DNA of 64,000 nt from GCA-2862585 sp965277895 (GCA_965277895.1 CBDIDR010000001.1:1488001-1552000); one strand, 5' to 3'; positions 34,535 to 43,727 are shown, counted from the first letter of the stretch. Translations and numbers: made by a program. The notes: generated by a model from the sequence alone, not told the origin.

Positions 34535-36295
34535 ATGAAAGAGCTTAAATATCTTCTTAAGTTTTACAAAAAATACAAATGGCGATTTTTAATTGGGGTC
34601 GTTTTTGTAGTCGTTTCTAACGTATTTGCCTTGTACCCTGCTGTATTTACAAGAAAGGCATTCGACACTGCAAAAGAAGCCATCGAGTTAGGTCAAAATA
34701 ACGGAAATGTTGATTTTGAGTCACTAACATCAACATTACTTTATTTTGGAATGATGCTTATCCTATTTGCATTATTAAAGGGAGTGTTTATGTTTTTCAT
34801 GAGGCAAACGATTATCGTCATGTCTAGAATGATAGAGTACGATATTAAAAATGAAATTTACGACCACTACCAAAAACTCGATAGAGCCTTCTACAAAAGA
34901 AATCGAACTGGCGATATGATGGCTAGAATCAGTGAAGACGTAAGTAAAGTAAGAATGTTTTTAGGTCCAGCTACTATGTATCCCATAAACATGATTTCGC
35001 TATTTGCTTTGGTAATGTATAATATGTTTAGTATTAATGTCAAGTTAAGTCTATTTGTGTTAGCACCATTACCAATAATGTCAATAAGCATATTCTTTAT
35101 CAGTAAAATTATTCATTCTAAAAGCGAAAAAGTACAAAAGCAATTATCACTATTATCTACCATATCACAAGAGTCTTTTTCAGGTATTAGAATCTTAAAA
35201 TCATTTGTCAATGAAAAAATGAACTTCAAATTGTTCAACACTGAAACGGATGAATATCTAAAAAGAAATGTATCTCTAGCCAGAACAAATGCCGCCTTTT
35301 TCCCATTTATGCTACTATTAATTGGTTTGAGTACACTATTAACTATCTATGTAGGTGGTATAGAAGCTATTGCTGGAAATATCACCACAGGAAATATTGC
35401 AGAATTTATCATTTACGTTAATATGCTTACCTGGCCTATGGCATCAATTGGGTGGGTAACCTCTATCATTCAACGAGCGGCTGCATCTCAAAAACGGATT
35501 AACGAATTTTTAAATACTAAAGTTGAGGTTGATGATGGAAGTATAGAGGAGCATATTTTAGGAGAAATTGTGTTTGACAATGTAAGCTTTAAATACCCCA
35601 ATAGTAATATAAATGCTTTGAGTAACATCTCTTTCAAAATAGAAAAAGGAAAATCAGTTGCTATTGTAGGACGTACAGGTTCTGGAAAGTCTACAATTAT
35701 TCAGCTACTTACTAGAATGTACAAATCAAGTGAAGGGCTTATAAAAATTGACCAAAAACCGATTAAAGATTACAATGTAAAAAGCCTAAGATCAGCTATT
35801 AGTTTAGTGCCTCAAGAAGCCTTGTTATTTTCTGATACTATTTCCAACAATATTTCTTTTGGGACAGATAAAAACACAAGCCATGAAGAAATAGAAGATG
35901 TTGCTAAAAAAGCGGCAATACATGAGAATATCATGAGCTTCCCAGCACAATACAGCACAAAAATTGGCGAAAGAGGTGTCACTCTTTCTGGCGGACAAAA
36001 ACAAAGGATTTCAATTGCTAGAGCCTTTATAAAACCCTCTTCAATACTAATCTTTGACGACTGCCTATCTGCTGTTGATAATGAAACAGAAGAACAAATA
36101 CTTAAAGAAATTAAAAAGAAGAACCAAAATAAAACATCTCTAATAGTAAGTCATCGATTATCCTCAATACAACACGTCGATGAAATTATAGTGTTAGACA
36201 ATGGAAAAATCGTTGAAAAAGGAACTCATGAAGAGTTAATACAAAACAAAAAAGTATACTTTGACATGTACGAACAACAACTTTCTACTCAGTAA
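34535..36295 (+). CDS. ABC exporter half-transporter (MsbA/MdlA-like)
   Basis: 586 residues: six membrane helices in about 1-310 (type IV exporter fold), then an ATPase domain with Walker A GRTGSGKST near 379, Q-loop SLVPQEALLF, signature LSGGQKQRIS and Walker B ILIFDDCLSAVD. Asp509 follows the Walker B Asp508 where active ATPases normally have Glu, a substitution known from MdlA/MdlB-type transporters that work as heterodimers. It probably exports a lipid, peptide or drug; the substrate is unknown. No partner half-transporter gene is adjacent. It is monocistronic or linked to the DUF3276 gene downstream, which has its own promoter. Confidence 0.9.
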   Translation: MKELKYLLKFYKKYKWRFLIGVVFVVVSNVFALYPAVFTRKAFDTAKEAIELGQNNGNVDFESLTSTLLYFGMMLILFALLKGVFMFFMRQTIIVMSRMIEYDIKNEIYDHYQKLDRAFYKRNRTGDMMARISEDVSKVRMFLGPATMYPINMISLFALVMYNMFSINVKLSLFVLAPLPIMSISIFFISKIIHSKSEKVQKQLSLLSTISQESFSGIRILKSFVNEKMNFKLFNTETDEYLKRNVSLARTNAAFFPFMLLLIGLSTLLTIYVGGIEAIAGNITTGNIAEFIIYVNMLTWPMASIGWVTSIIQRAAASQKRINEFLNTKVEVDDGSIEEHILGEIVFDNVSFKYPNSNINALSNISFKIEKGKSVAIVGRTGSGKSTIIQLLTRMYKSSEGLIKIDQKPIKDYNVKSLRSAISLVPQEALLFSDTISNNISFGTDKNTSHEEIEDVAKKAAIHENIMSFPAQYSTKIGERGVTLSGGQKQRISIARAFIKPSSILIFDDCLSAVDNETEEQILKEIKKKNQNKTSLIVSHRLSSIQHVDEIIVLDNGKIVEKGTHEELIQNKKVYFDMYEQQLSTQ

Positions 36296-36304
36296 TTGAT
36301 TTGT

Positions 36305-36312
36305 TATCTTTG
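36305..36312 (+). promoter_or_regulatory. -7 promoter element for the DUF3276 gene
   Basis: TATCTTTG, exact consensus, 39 bases before the ATG at 36352. It places transcription start after the longer frame's first codon, so it also decides the start. Confidence 0.55.
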
Positions 36313-36351
36313 ATTAATATTCATAGATTTGAATTCAAATCATTTAAAAAT

Positions 36352-36693
36352 ATGGAAAGCTACAAAGACCAAGAAGAAATTTATTCTAATAAAGTGAGAG
36401 CAGGTAAAAGGACTTACTTTTTCGATGTTAGAGCAACAAAAGCTGACGATTACTACCTAACTATAACTGAAAGCAAAAAGATTTTTGACGATAACGGTAA
36501 TCATTCATTCAAAAAGCACAAAATTTTCTTGTATAAAGAGGATTTTGAAAAATTTCAAGATGCTTTAGGAGATACACTAGGCTACATTATCAAAAACAAA
36601 GGACTAGATATTATATCTAATGAGTCAAAAGAAAAAAGCGAGGCTAAAACTGAAGAAAACAGCTTTACTGACGTTAATTTCGAGGATATTTAA
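36352..36693 (+). CDS. DUF3276 / PUR-alpha-like nucleic-acid-binding protein
   Basis: 113 residues from the ATG at 36352. A frame from 36301 adds 17 residues but begins upstream of the -7 box, so it is rejected. The domain (EEIYSNKVRAGKRTYFFDVRATKADDYYLTITESKK, then HKIFLYKEDFEKFQDALGDTL) is the PUR-alpha-like fold found throughout Bacteroidota and in Borrelia, where relatives bind single-stranded nucleic acid. The C-terminal 25 residues are acidic and disordered. A role in RNA or DNA binding is inferred from fold. It converges with DoxX, with a 2-base gap. Confidence 0.85.
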   Translation: MESYKDQEEIYSNKVRAGKRTYFFDVRATKADDYYLTITESKKIFDDNGNHSFKKHKIFLYKEDFEKFQDALGDTLGYIIKNKGLDIISNESKEKSEAKTEENSFTDVNFEDI

Positions 36694-36695
36694 CA

Positions 36696-37130
36696 TTACC
36701 AAGACAGCAAAACTAGTGTAATTATAGTCAAGATAAAATAACTTACTAGAGATTGTGCGCCTGCGTAATCTTTGGCTACTCTTTGCCCGAAAAACAACAT
36801 AATCAAGCTTATCGACGAAAGCAAGGTGCCAAAGAAAGCAACGGTGGTATTATCCATAAACAATACATAAAAAGTTCCTATTAGATTTCCAAAACCAGCT
36901 AATAATTCAAATACTGTTACTATAAGCAATAAAAGAGGAACAGAATTTTTGAGAGGTGAGTTTGAAAAATGACTCTTCAGCCAACTTAAATTCCCTTCTT
37001 TATCTATCACCTTATCTATTCCAGATTGTATAAACAGAATTGCTAAAAACATAGTGGTTAAAAGCTGAGTGATAATTAGGGCATTATCTTGAATTTCTAA
37101 ATTATTTAAGAGCAAATTTGATAAAATCAT
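36696..37130 (-). CDS. DoxX family membrane protein
   Basis: 144 residues with four hydrophobic helices. The first contains LAILFIQSGIDKV and is followed by NLSWLKSHFSNSPL; later VFELLAGFGNLIGTF and LLSSISLIMLFFGQRVAKDYAGA fit the DoxX/SURF4 group. Such proteins are small quinol-linked or uncharacterised membrane proteins; no catalytic residue can be named. It is transcribed away from parA, with a 196-base intergenic region between them. Confidence 0.8.
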   Translation of the reverse strand: MILSNLLLNNLEIQDNALIITQLLTTMFLAILFIQSGIDKVIDKEGNLSWLKSHFSNSPLKNSVPLLLLIVTVFELLAGFGNLIGTFYVLFMDNTTVAFFGTLLSSISLIMLFFGQRVAKDYAGAQSLVSYFILTIITLVLLSW

Positions 37131-37149
37131 TTGAAGGAAATATTTTTAA

Positions 37150-37183
37150 TTAATAGCTATTAACATTTTTCAATAAATGTTAA
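37150..37183. promoter_or_regulatory. Two overlapping inverted repeats between doxX and parA
   Basis: A 14-bp perfect palindrome TTAATAGCTATTAA (37150-37163) overlaps by four bases a 9-6-9 inverted repeat with arms TTAACATTT and AAATGTTAA (37160-37183). AGCTATT recurs at 37285-37291 and 37299-37305 just before the parA ATG. It may be an operator; the sequence does not match the usual parS consensus. Confidence 0.35.
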
Positions 37184-37225
37184 AAAAACAGCATTTTTTC
37201 TTCTTAAACAGTCGATAAAATAGGC

Positions 37226-37233
37226 TACTTTTG
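37226..37233 (+). promoter_or_regulatory. -7 promoter element for the parAB operon
   Basis: TACTTTTG, exact TAnnTTTG, 93 bases before the parA ATG, giving an untranslated leader of about 85-90 bases, the longest in this window. Confidence 0.5.
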
Positions 37234-37326
37234 AACGTATAAATATAATCAAAATAGTTATGTTTTTATGAACAATTAAAAGCTAGCTATTCCTTAAAAG
37301 CTATTTAATCAAACATTACAACAACT

Positions 37327-38112
37327 ATGAACAAAACAATCGTAATTGCAAATCAGAAAGGAGGAGTTGGAAAAACAACATCAGCCATAAATTTGGCGGC
37401 ATGTATGGGTGTGCTCGAAAAGAAAGTTTTACTAATTGATGCTGATCCACAAGCAAATTCGACTTCAGGAGTTGGCTTTGATCCTAGAGAGGTTAAAAAC
37501 GGTCTTTACGAATGTCTTGTTGACGATATAAACCCCAATGATGTAATTGTAAAAACTAAAAGTCCTAACCTTGACTTGCTACCCGCAAATATTGATTTAG
37601 TTGGAGCAGAATTAGAACTCATCAATCAACCCAATAGAGAATACATTATAAAGAAGATGATTGATAAGATAAAAGGACAATATGATTATATATTTATTGA
37701 CTGTGCTCCCTCACTAGGAATTGTTACAACCAATGCACTTACTGCTGCTGACTCAATAATTATACCTATTCAATGTGAGTACTTTGCTCTTGAAGGTTTA
37801 GGAAAATTATTGAATACAATCAAAATTGTACAAAGTCGTTTAAATAAAGAACTAGATATTGAAGGATTACTTCTAACCATGTATGATACTCGCTTAAGGC
37901 TTTCTAATCAGGTTGTTGAAGAAGTAAAAACACATTTTCAAGAAATGGTATTTGACACGATAATACAACGAAATGTAAGACTAAGCGAAGCCCCTAGCTT
38001 TGGCGAGACTATAATAATGCATGACGCTAGTAGTAAAGGAGCAATAAACTACTTAAATCTTGCCAAGGAAATTCTTGAAAAGAATAATCAAAAATCATTA
38101 GAAAGAATCTAA
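37327..38112 (+). CDS. parA: Chromosome partitioning ATPase ParA (Soj)
   Basis: 261 residues with the deviant Walker A motif NQKGGVGKTTSAINLA (about 9-24), LLIDADPQANSTSG (Walker A') and YIFIDCAPSLG (Walker B). It lacks an N-terminal helix-turn-helix extension, as in chromosomal Soj rather than P1-type plasmid ParA. It binds DNA non-specifically with ATP and moves ParB-parS complexes. parB starts four bases after its stop. The chromosomal setting is shown by the downstream dapB, lepB and wbqC genes. Confidence 0.95.
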   Translation: MNKTIVIANQKGGVGKTTSAINLAACMGVLEKKVLLIDADPQANSTSGVGFDPREVKNGLYECLVDDINPNDVIVKTKSPNLDLLPANIDLVGAELELINQPNREYIIKKMIDKIKGQYDYIFIDCAPSLGIVTTNALTAADSIIIPIQCEYFALEGLGKLLNTIKIVQSRLNKELDIEGLLLTMYDTRLRLSNQVVEEVKTHFQEMVFDTIIQRNVRLSEAPSFGETIIMHDASSKGAINYLNLAKEILEKNNQKSLERI

Positions 38113-38116
38113 AGAA

Positions 38117-39013
38117 ATGGCGGAAAAGAAAAGAGCATTAGGAAAGGGCTTATCAGCACTATTAAAAAATCCTGACACTGACATCACAAGTGCGGAGTCA
38201 ATTGAAAACTCTACAAAAATTGTAGGGTCAATTTCAGAGCTTCCATTAAATCAAATTGAGGTCAACCCCTTTCAGCCAAGAACTGATTTCGATGAAGATG
38301 CACTACAAGAGTTAGCGATTTCTATTAAAGAGCTTGGCGTAATTCAGCCCATTACTGTCAGAAAACTTGGTTACGATAAGTTCCAACTCATCTCTGGAGA
38401 AAGACGATTTAGGGCAACTCAAATTGCTGGCTTAAATAGTATACCTGTTTACATAAGAATAGCAAACGACCAAGAAATGCTAGAAATGGCATTGGTAGAA
38501 AATATTCAAAGAGAGCAATTAAATCCTGTAGAAGTAGCTTTGAGCTATCAGAGACTAATTGATGAATGTAAACTCACCCAAGAAAAAATGAGTGAAAGAG
38601 TAGGTAAAAAAAGATCTACCATCACAAACTACCTTAGACTGCTAAAACTACCCGCTGAAATATTGTCAGCATTAAAAAAAGAAGACATAAGCATGGGGCA
38701 TGCAAGAGCTCTTATAAATGTAAACAACCCTGAAACTCAACTGAACATCTTCAGAGATGCTGTTTCAAATAAGTTTACTGTACGAGAAATCGAGCAAATA
38801 GTTAAAGATTTTGGAAATACAAATTATACTAAGACTAGTAGAAATCGTACTAAATCCATTCCAACATTTGAACATCAAAAAATCTCAAATGATTTATCTC
38901 ACAGCTTAGGAAAAGAAGTGAAACTCAAAGTTTTAAAATCTGGAAAGGGAAAAGTTGAAATAAAATTCAACTCTGCTGAGGAATTAGATGAAATTATAAA
39001 AAAACTAGGCTAA
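38117..39013 (+). CDS. parB: Chromosome partitioning protein ParB (Spo0J)
   Basis: 298 residues. The N-terminal CTPase/ParB domain contains INQVNPFQPRTDFDE-like sequence and LISGERRFRATQIAGL (GERRxRA box, about 94-109), followed by ENIQREQLNPVEVALSYQRL and a helix-turn-helix (LTQEKMSERVGKKRSTITNYLRLL) for parS binding. The C-terminal part (about 245-298) is the dimerisation domain. It loads at parS and slides as a clamp. No parS-like site of the usual TGTTTCACGTGAAACA type was seen in the window. Confidence 0.95.
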   Translation: MAEKKRALGKGLSALLKNPDTDITSAESIENSTKIVGSISELPLNQIEVNPFQPRTDFDEDALQELAISIKELGVIQPITVRKLGYDKFQLISGERRFRATQIAGLNSIPVYIRIANDQEMLEMALVENIQREQLNPVEVALSYQRLIDECKLTQEKMSERVGKKRSTITNYLRLLKLPAEILSALKKEDISMGHARALINVNNPETQLNIFRDAVSNKFTVREIEQIVKDFGNTNYTKTSRNRTKSIPTFEHQKISNDLSHSLGKEVKLKVLKSGKGKVEIKFNSAEELDEIIKKLG

Positions 39014-39017
39014 AAAA

Positions 39018-39530
39018 TTGAAAGCTGTCACCCTCTATATTTGTTTTTTCTTGTCGATAAACTGCATAGCTCAAGAATCAGAGAATCCAAAAATTCACTC
39101 TGCACATAAAGCATCAGTTCTTTCAACAATTATTCCTGGTGCTGGACAAGTTTACAACAAAAAGTATTGGAAAGTTCCAATTATCTATGCTTCTCTAGCA
39201 ACAAGCATCTATTTCATAAATGAAAATCAAAACAAATACACCACTTACAAAAACGCTTATTTACAAAGGATAAATGGTGAGGTAGACGATTATTCAGAAC
39301 TCTATAACAACAGTCAACTCATTACAATAATGGACTATTACGAAAGAAATAGAGATGTTTCCTATATAATTACAGCAGCCATTTATTTGTTAAATATTGT
39401 TGATGCTAGCGTAGATGCCCATCTATTAGACTTTGATGTAAGTGATGAGCTAACCCTATCTTATGCCCCTTCATTTATAAATACTCCACATGGGAAGAAT
39501 ACCTCCTTATCATTAAAAATGAATTTTTAA
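39018..39530 (+). CDS. DUF5683 exported protein
   Basis: 170 residues starting at TTG (39018), five bases after the parB stop. It has an N-terminal signal peptide (cleavage after NCIAQ) and the conserved ASVLSTIIPGAGQVYNKKYWKVPIIYASLA of the DUF5683 family, followed by hydrophobic segments and NIVDASVDAHLLDFDVSDELTLSYAPS. Function is unknown; it is a routine member of the Bacteroidota parAB-dapB-lepB cluster and is probably in the envelope. Confidence 0.83.
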   Translation: MKAVTLYICFFLSINCIAQESENPKIHSAHKASVLSTIIPGAGQVYNKKYWKVPIIYASLATSIYFINENQNKYTTYKNAYLQRINGEVDDYSELYNNSQLITIMDYYERNRDVSYIITAAIYLLNIVDASVDAHLLDFDVSDELTLSYAPSFINTPHGKNTSLSLKMNF

Positions 39531-39535
39531 CTTTG
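39528..39535 (+). promoter_or_regulatory. -7 promoter element for dapB
   Basis: TAACTTTG, exact consensus, 5 bases before the dapB ATG at 39541 and overlapping the DUF5683 stop codon. A transcript from it would be leaderless. Confidence 0.45.
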
Positions 39536-39540
39536 AGGAC

Positions 39541-40200
39541 ATGAATATTGCTCTACTTGGATACGGGAAGATGGGACAGCTCATCGAAGAAATTGCAACT
39601 CAAAGCGGTCACTCTATAACCTCCATTGCAAATTCAAAACATAGCGTTGACGACATCAACTTTTCAAAGGTAGATGTAGCTATTGATTTTAGCACACCAA
39701 CAACAGCTTTCAAAAATATATCTACAACCCTTGCTCAAGGAGTACCAGTAGTGAGCGGAACAACAGGATGGTTAGATAAAATGGAAGATATCAACAAGCT
39801 TACAACAAAAAACAATACTGCTTTTTTATACGCTTCAAACTTTAGTATAGGAGTAAATCTCTTTTTTGAATTGAATAAAAAATTAAAAAGTATAATGAAT
39901 TCTCATCCACAATACAAAACCCACATAAGAGAAATTCACCACACTGAAAAGTTAGATGCACCTAGTGGAACAGCTCTTAGTTTGCAATCTCAAATAGATA
40001 AAAATACACCCATTGACAGTGAACGAATAAAAGGTGTTCCTGGCACTCATTTTGTGGAGTACACCTCTGATATTGATACTATTTCTATATCTCACGAAGC
40101 ACACAACAGAAATGGATTTGCAAAAGGAGCACTTATGGCAGCCGAATGGATAGTCAATAAAAAGGGAATATTTAAAATGTCAGACGTATTAAAACTTTAG
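39541..40200 (+). CDS. dapB: 4-hydroxy-tetrahydrodipicolinate reductase
   Basis: 219 residues with the Rossmann motif MNIALLGYGKMGQLI, VDVAIDFSTPTTA, GTTGW and the catalytic EIHHTEKLDAPSGTAL (His-His and Lys). DapB reduces 4-hydroxytetrahydrodipicolinate in the lysine and diaminopimelate pathway. It is shorter than the 270-residue E. coli form, as usual in this phylum. The next enzyme but one in the pathway, DapD, is also in the window (54896). lepB follows 7 bases downstream. Confidence 0.95.
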   Translation: MNIALLGYGKMGQLIEEIATQSGHSITSIANSKHSVDDINFSKVDVAIDFSTPTTAFKNISTTLAQGVPVVSGTTGWLDKMEDINKLTTKNNTAFLYASNFSIGVNLFFELNKKLKSIMNSHPQYKTHIREIHHTEKLDAPSGTALSLQSQIDKNTPIDSERIKGVPGTHFVEYTSDIDTISISHEAHNRNGFAKGALMAAEWIVNKKGIFKMSDVLKL

Positions 40201-40207
40201 AATTACT

Positions 40208-41485
40208 ATGAAAAAATTAAAAGAATTATTGGGCAAATCATTCAAAGTAGTAATGTTCATACTATTTACTATCCTTTGGTCTTTGTTCGTTTACCTAATT
40301 GATGGCGAATGGCTTTATTTTTTCCCACTAATAGTAGGTGATATTTTATTTTGGGAAACCATCAACTGGCAATTTTGGAAAAAGAAAGAAAAGAAAAAGA
40401 AGAAAGAAAAAAGTGAAATTAAAAGTTGGTTCAACGCCATCTTATTTGCTGTTGTTGCAGCTACAATTTTAAGGACATTTTTAATTGAAGCCTATACAAT
40501 TCCGACCTCTTCAATGGAAAAATCACTACTCATTGGCGACTTTCTTTTTGTAAGTAAAGTAAGCTACGGGCCTAGAGTACCAATGACACCAATTGCCTTT
40601 CCATTGGTTCACCATACGCTACCATTCACAAAAAAGACCCCCGCATATCTAAAATGGATACAACTAAATTACTACAGAATGAAAGGCTTAGGAGATGTGG
40701 AACGAAACGATTGTGTCGTATTCAATTACCCCGCAGATGACGCCCTTCATCCTGAAAGGCCTATTGACAAAAAAGAAAACTATATAAAAAGGTGCGTAGG
40801 TATACCTGGCGATGTCATAGAAATTAAAAACACCGATTTATATGTAAACGGAGAGCCTCAGACTATCACCGAAAAAATGAGGAATCAGTTCCGATATTTT
40901 GTCAAAACAGATGGTACACTTTTTAGTGAAAGAACCCTCAACAAATACAATATTTATGAAGGGCAAATACTATCAAGAAATGGCGACTACGAACTGATGC
41001 TAAATGATGAGAGTTTAGCAGCAATCAAACGCTTTACCTATGTAAAAAAAGTAGAGAAAATCGTTATTGATAAAGGAATAAAAGTAAACTCACCTGAACT
41101 AATATTCCCAGAAGATAACTTTAATTGGAATCTAGATAATTTCGGACCTATAAAAATTCCACAAGCTGGAACTCAAGTTGAAATTGATACTAAAAATATT
41201 GAGTTATACAGAAGAATTATTGAAACCTACGAAAACAATAAATTGGAGATTATTGATGGTGAAATCTACATCAATGATAACCTAGCTTCAACCTATACAT
41301 TTAAAATGGACTACTATTGGATGATGGGAGACAATAGACACAATTCATTAGACTCAAGATATTGGGGTTTTGTTCCCGAAGACCACGTTGTTGGAAAAGC
41401 ACTATTCATATGGATGAGCTGGGACAAAAACAAAAAAGGAATAAATAAAATAAGATGGAGTAGATTATTTAATGCCGTCCACTAA
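40208..41485 (+). CDS. lepB: Signal peptidase I
   Basis: 425 residues with two to three N-terminal membrane segments within about 15-95, a lysine-rich cytoplasmic loop (about 60-72), then the catalytic region: Ser102 in IPTSSMEKS and general base Lys194 in NYIKRCVGIPGD. The distance between them is larger than in E. coli LepB because of a Bacteroidota insertion. The C-terminal GDNRHNSLDSRYWGFVP is the Box E motif. It removes Sec signal peptides at the periplasmic face. It overlaps wbqC by 14 bases. Confidence 0.95.
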   Translation: MKKLKELLGKSFKVVMFILFTILWSLFVYLIDGEWLYFFPLIVGDILFWETINWQFWKKKEKKKKKEKSEIKSWFNAILFAVVAATILRTFLIEAYTIPTSSMEKSLLIGDFLFVSKVSYGPRVPMTPIAFPLVHHTLPFTKKTPAYLKWIQLNYYRMKGLGDVERNDCVVFNYPADDALHPERPIDKKENYIKRCVGIPGDVIEIKNTDLYVNGEPQTITEKMRNQFRYFVKTDGTLFSERTLNKYNIYEGQILSRNGDYELMLNDESLAAIKRFTYVKKVEKIVIDKGIKVNSPELIFPEDNFNWNLDNFGPIKIPQAGTQVEIDTKNIELYRRIIETYENNKLEIIDGEIYINDNLASTYTFKMDYYWMMGDNRHNSLDSRYWGFVPEDHVVGKALFIWMSWDKNKKGINKIRWSRLFNAVH

Positions 41486-42080
41486 ACAATACCTATTACC
41501 ATGTAGTTACATGGCACCAATTGAATACTATGCATATATGCATCAGTATGATTGCACCATTGAACTTAATGATTACTATATAAAACAAACAATTAGAAAC
41601 CGCTGTACAATTTACGGAGCGAATGGAAAACTAAACCTGACAGTTCCTAAGACAAGGAAAAGTAGCTCTAAAACAGCTTTGAAAGACATTAAGATAAACT
41701 ATGACCATAAGTGGCAAAAAGAACATTGGCAAAGTTTAATGAGTTCATATCGCTCCTCCCCTTTTTTCGAGTATTATGAAGACGAGATGAAAGGCGTATT
41801 TCATAAAAAATATACAAACTTAGTTGACCTTAACATGGAAATGTTAAGCTTCATTTCAACAAAAATTGGTATTTCAACAGATTTTAAATTTACCAAAACC
41901 TATTCAAAGTACACCGAACAGAATGACCTAAGAAATCATAAATTCAACACCACTGAATTTCCTCGATACATTCAAGTTTTTGAAAATAAGCACGGCTTTA
42001 TCTCAAACCTAAGTATATTAGACTTGCTTTTTAACGAAGGAAACAATTCTAAACACTATCTAGAATCATTAAAATTATAA
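41472..42080 (+). CDS. WbqC-like family protein
   Basis: 202 residues of the WbqC-like family, with the usual PCSYMAPIEYYAYMHQYDCTIELNDYYIKQTIRNRCTIYGANGKLNLTVP stretch at the N-terminus and HWQSLMSSYRSSPFFEYYEDE. WbqC relatives are found in O-antigen clusters and are proposed to modify amino sugars, but the activity is not established. Here it is tied to lepB by a 14-base overlap, an arrangement common in Bacteroidota, so a polysaccharide role should not be assumed. Confidence 0.85.
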   Translation: MPSTKQYLLPCSYMAPIEYYAYMHQYDCTIELNDYYIKQTIRNRCTIYGANGKLNLTVPKTRKSSSKTALKDIKINYDHKWQKEHWQSLMSSYRSSPFFEYYEDEMKGVFHKKYTNLVDLNMEMLSFISTKIGISTDFKFTKTYSKYTEQNDLRNHKFNTTEFPRYIQVFENKHGFISNLSILDLLFNEGNNSKHYLESLKL

Positions 42081-42098
42081 CCATTAAATTTAATTTGT

Positions 42099-43727
42099 AT
42101 GGACTTAGAATTAAACAAAAATGAAGATAAAATGAAGCTCATGATTTCAGAAATGAATCAAAAGCTCAATAAAATAAAGATTGGTGGTGGGAAAGAGAAA
42201 ATAGAAAAACAACACAAACAAGGCAAACTTACAGCACGAGAAAGAATTGATTTTTTAGTAGATGAAGAATCCGATACTGTTGAAATAGGCTCATTTGTAG
42301 GAGATGGCATGTATGAAGAATATGGAGGGTGCCCTTCTGGAGGTGTAGTAGTAGTTTTAGGCTATGTAAGTAAAAAACTATGCGTAATTGTTGCCAATGA
42401 TGCTACGGTTAAAGCTGGAGCATGGTTTCCAATCACAGCAAAGAAAAATTTAAGAGCTCAAGAAATTGCAATGGAAAATAAAATTCCCATTATATACCTA
42501 GTAGATAGTGCTGGTGTTTTTCTTCCACTACAAGACGAAATATTTCCAGACAAAGAACATTTTGGTAGAATATTTAGAAATAATGCAAAAATGTCATCAA
42601 TGGGAATTACTCAAATTTCGGCAGTAATGGGTTCATGTGTAGCAGGCGGAGCATATTTGCCAATAATGAGTGACGAGGCATTAATCGTCAACAAAACAGG
42701 CACTATATTTTTAGCTGGGAGTTATTTGGTAAAAGCTGCCATAGGAGAAGATATTGATAACGAAACCCTTGGTGGTGCAGAAACCCATTGTGAAATTTCT
42801 GGAGTAACAGATTATAAATCCAAAGATGATAAAGACTGTCTAAAAAGTATCCAAGACATTATGGATAAAATTGGACACTTTGAAAAAGCAGGTTTCAACA
42901 GAGAAGAACCAGTAGAACCACAAAAAAATAGTGAGGACGTAATACGAATTTTACCTGATAGTAGAGAGAAATCTTATAACACCATTGAAATAATAGAGCA
43001 CCTAGTTGACGACTCAAAATTTCAAGAATATAAGAGAGGATATGGTGAAACTATATTATGTGGTTACGCTAGGATTGATGGCTGGTCAGTAGGTATAGTC
43101 GCCAATCAGCGAAAACTGGTAAAAAACAAAAAAGGAGAAATGCAATTTGGAGGTGTAATCTATTCAGACTCTGCCGACAAAGCAGCACGATTTATTGCCA
43201 ATTGTAATCAGAAAAAAATACCTCTCGTTTTTCTACAAGATGTTACTGGTTTTATGGTAGGCTCAAGGTCAGAGCACCAAGGAATCATCAAAGACGGTGC
43301 AAAGATGGTAAACGCTATGAGTAATTCTGTTGTTCCAAAATTTACGGTGATAATGGGCAATTCATATGGTGCAGGGAATTACGCTATGTGTGGTAAAGCC
43401 TATGACCCTAGACTAATCGTTGCTTGGCCTTCAGCAAAAATAGCTGTAATGGGGGGAGAACAAGCCGCAAAAGTTCTATTACAAATAGAAAAAACTTCAC
43501 TAAAAAGTAAAGGCAAAAAAATTGCTAAAAAGGATGAAGAAGAACTTCTAAAAACAATCACAGAAAAATACGATAAACAAACTTCACCCTATTATGCCGC
43601 TTCTAGACTATGGATAGATGCTATCATAGATCCTAGAGAAACTCGAAAAATAATTTCAATGGGCATAGAAGCCGCAAACCATTCTCCAATTACCACTAAA
43701 TATAACCCTGGAATTATACAAGTTTAA
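42099..43727 (+). CDS. Acyl-CoA carboxylase, carboxyltransferase (beta) subunit
   Basis: 542 residues of the propionyl-/methylcrotonyl-CoA carboxylase beta family: KLTARERIDFLVDE near 49, VAGGAYLPIMSDEALIV, and in the second half CNQKKIPLVFLQDVTGFMVGSRSEHQGIIKDGAKM and GNSYGAGNYAMCGKAYDPRL, which form the two oxyanion holes. It transfers carboxyl from carboxybiotin to an acyl-CoA. No biotin carboxylase subunit is adjacent. The motifs GGAYLPIMSDEA and long form suit methylcrotonyl-CoA carboxylase, which would link with leucine catabolism and the leucine dehydrogenase at 33309, but the substrate remains an inference. Confidence 0.9.
   Translation: MDLELNKNEDKMKLMISEMNQKLNKIKIGGGKEKIEKQHKQGKLTARERIDFLVDEESDTVEIGSFVGDGMYEEYGGCPSGGVVVVLGYVSKKLCVIVANDATVKAGAWFPITAKKNLRAQEIAMENKIPIIYLVDSAGVFLPLQDEIFPDKEHFGRIFRNNAKMSSMGITQISAVMGSCVAGGAYLPIMSDEALIVNKTGTIFLAGSYLVKAAIGEDIDNETLGGAETHCEISGVTDYKSKDDKDCLKSIQDIMDKIGHFEKAGFNREEPVEPQKNSEDVIRILPDSREKSYNTIEIIEHLVDDSKFQEYKRGYGETILCGYARIDGWSVGIVANQRKLVKNKKGEMQFGGVIYSDSADKAARFIANCNQKKIPLVFLQDVTGFMVGSRSEHQGIIKDGAKMVNAMSNSVVPKFTVIMGNSYGAGNYAMCGKAYDPRLIVAWPSAKIAVMGGEQAAKVLLQIEKTSLKSKGKKIAKKDEEELLKTITEKYDKQTSPYYAASRLWIDAIIDPRETRKIISMGIEAANHSPITTKYNPGIIQV

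Noticed and set aside
37130..37327. parS site in the parAB upstream region
   Set aside because: No 16-bp sequence close to TGTTTCACGTGAAACA was found there or elsewhere in the window; the palindromes present are unrelated.
37327..39013. parA-parB as evidence of a plasmid or integrated element
   Set aside because: ParA is the short Soj type without the plasmid helix-turn-helix extension, and the genes continue directly into DUF5683, dapB, lepB and wbqC, a chromosomal arrangement. No integrase or repeats flank it.
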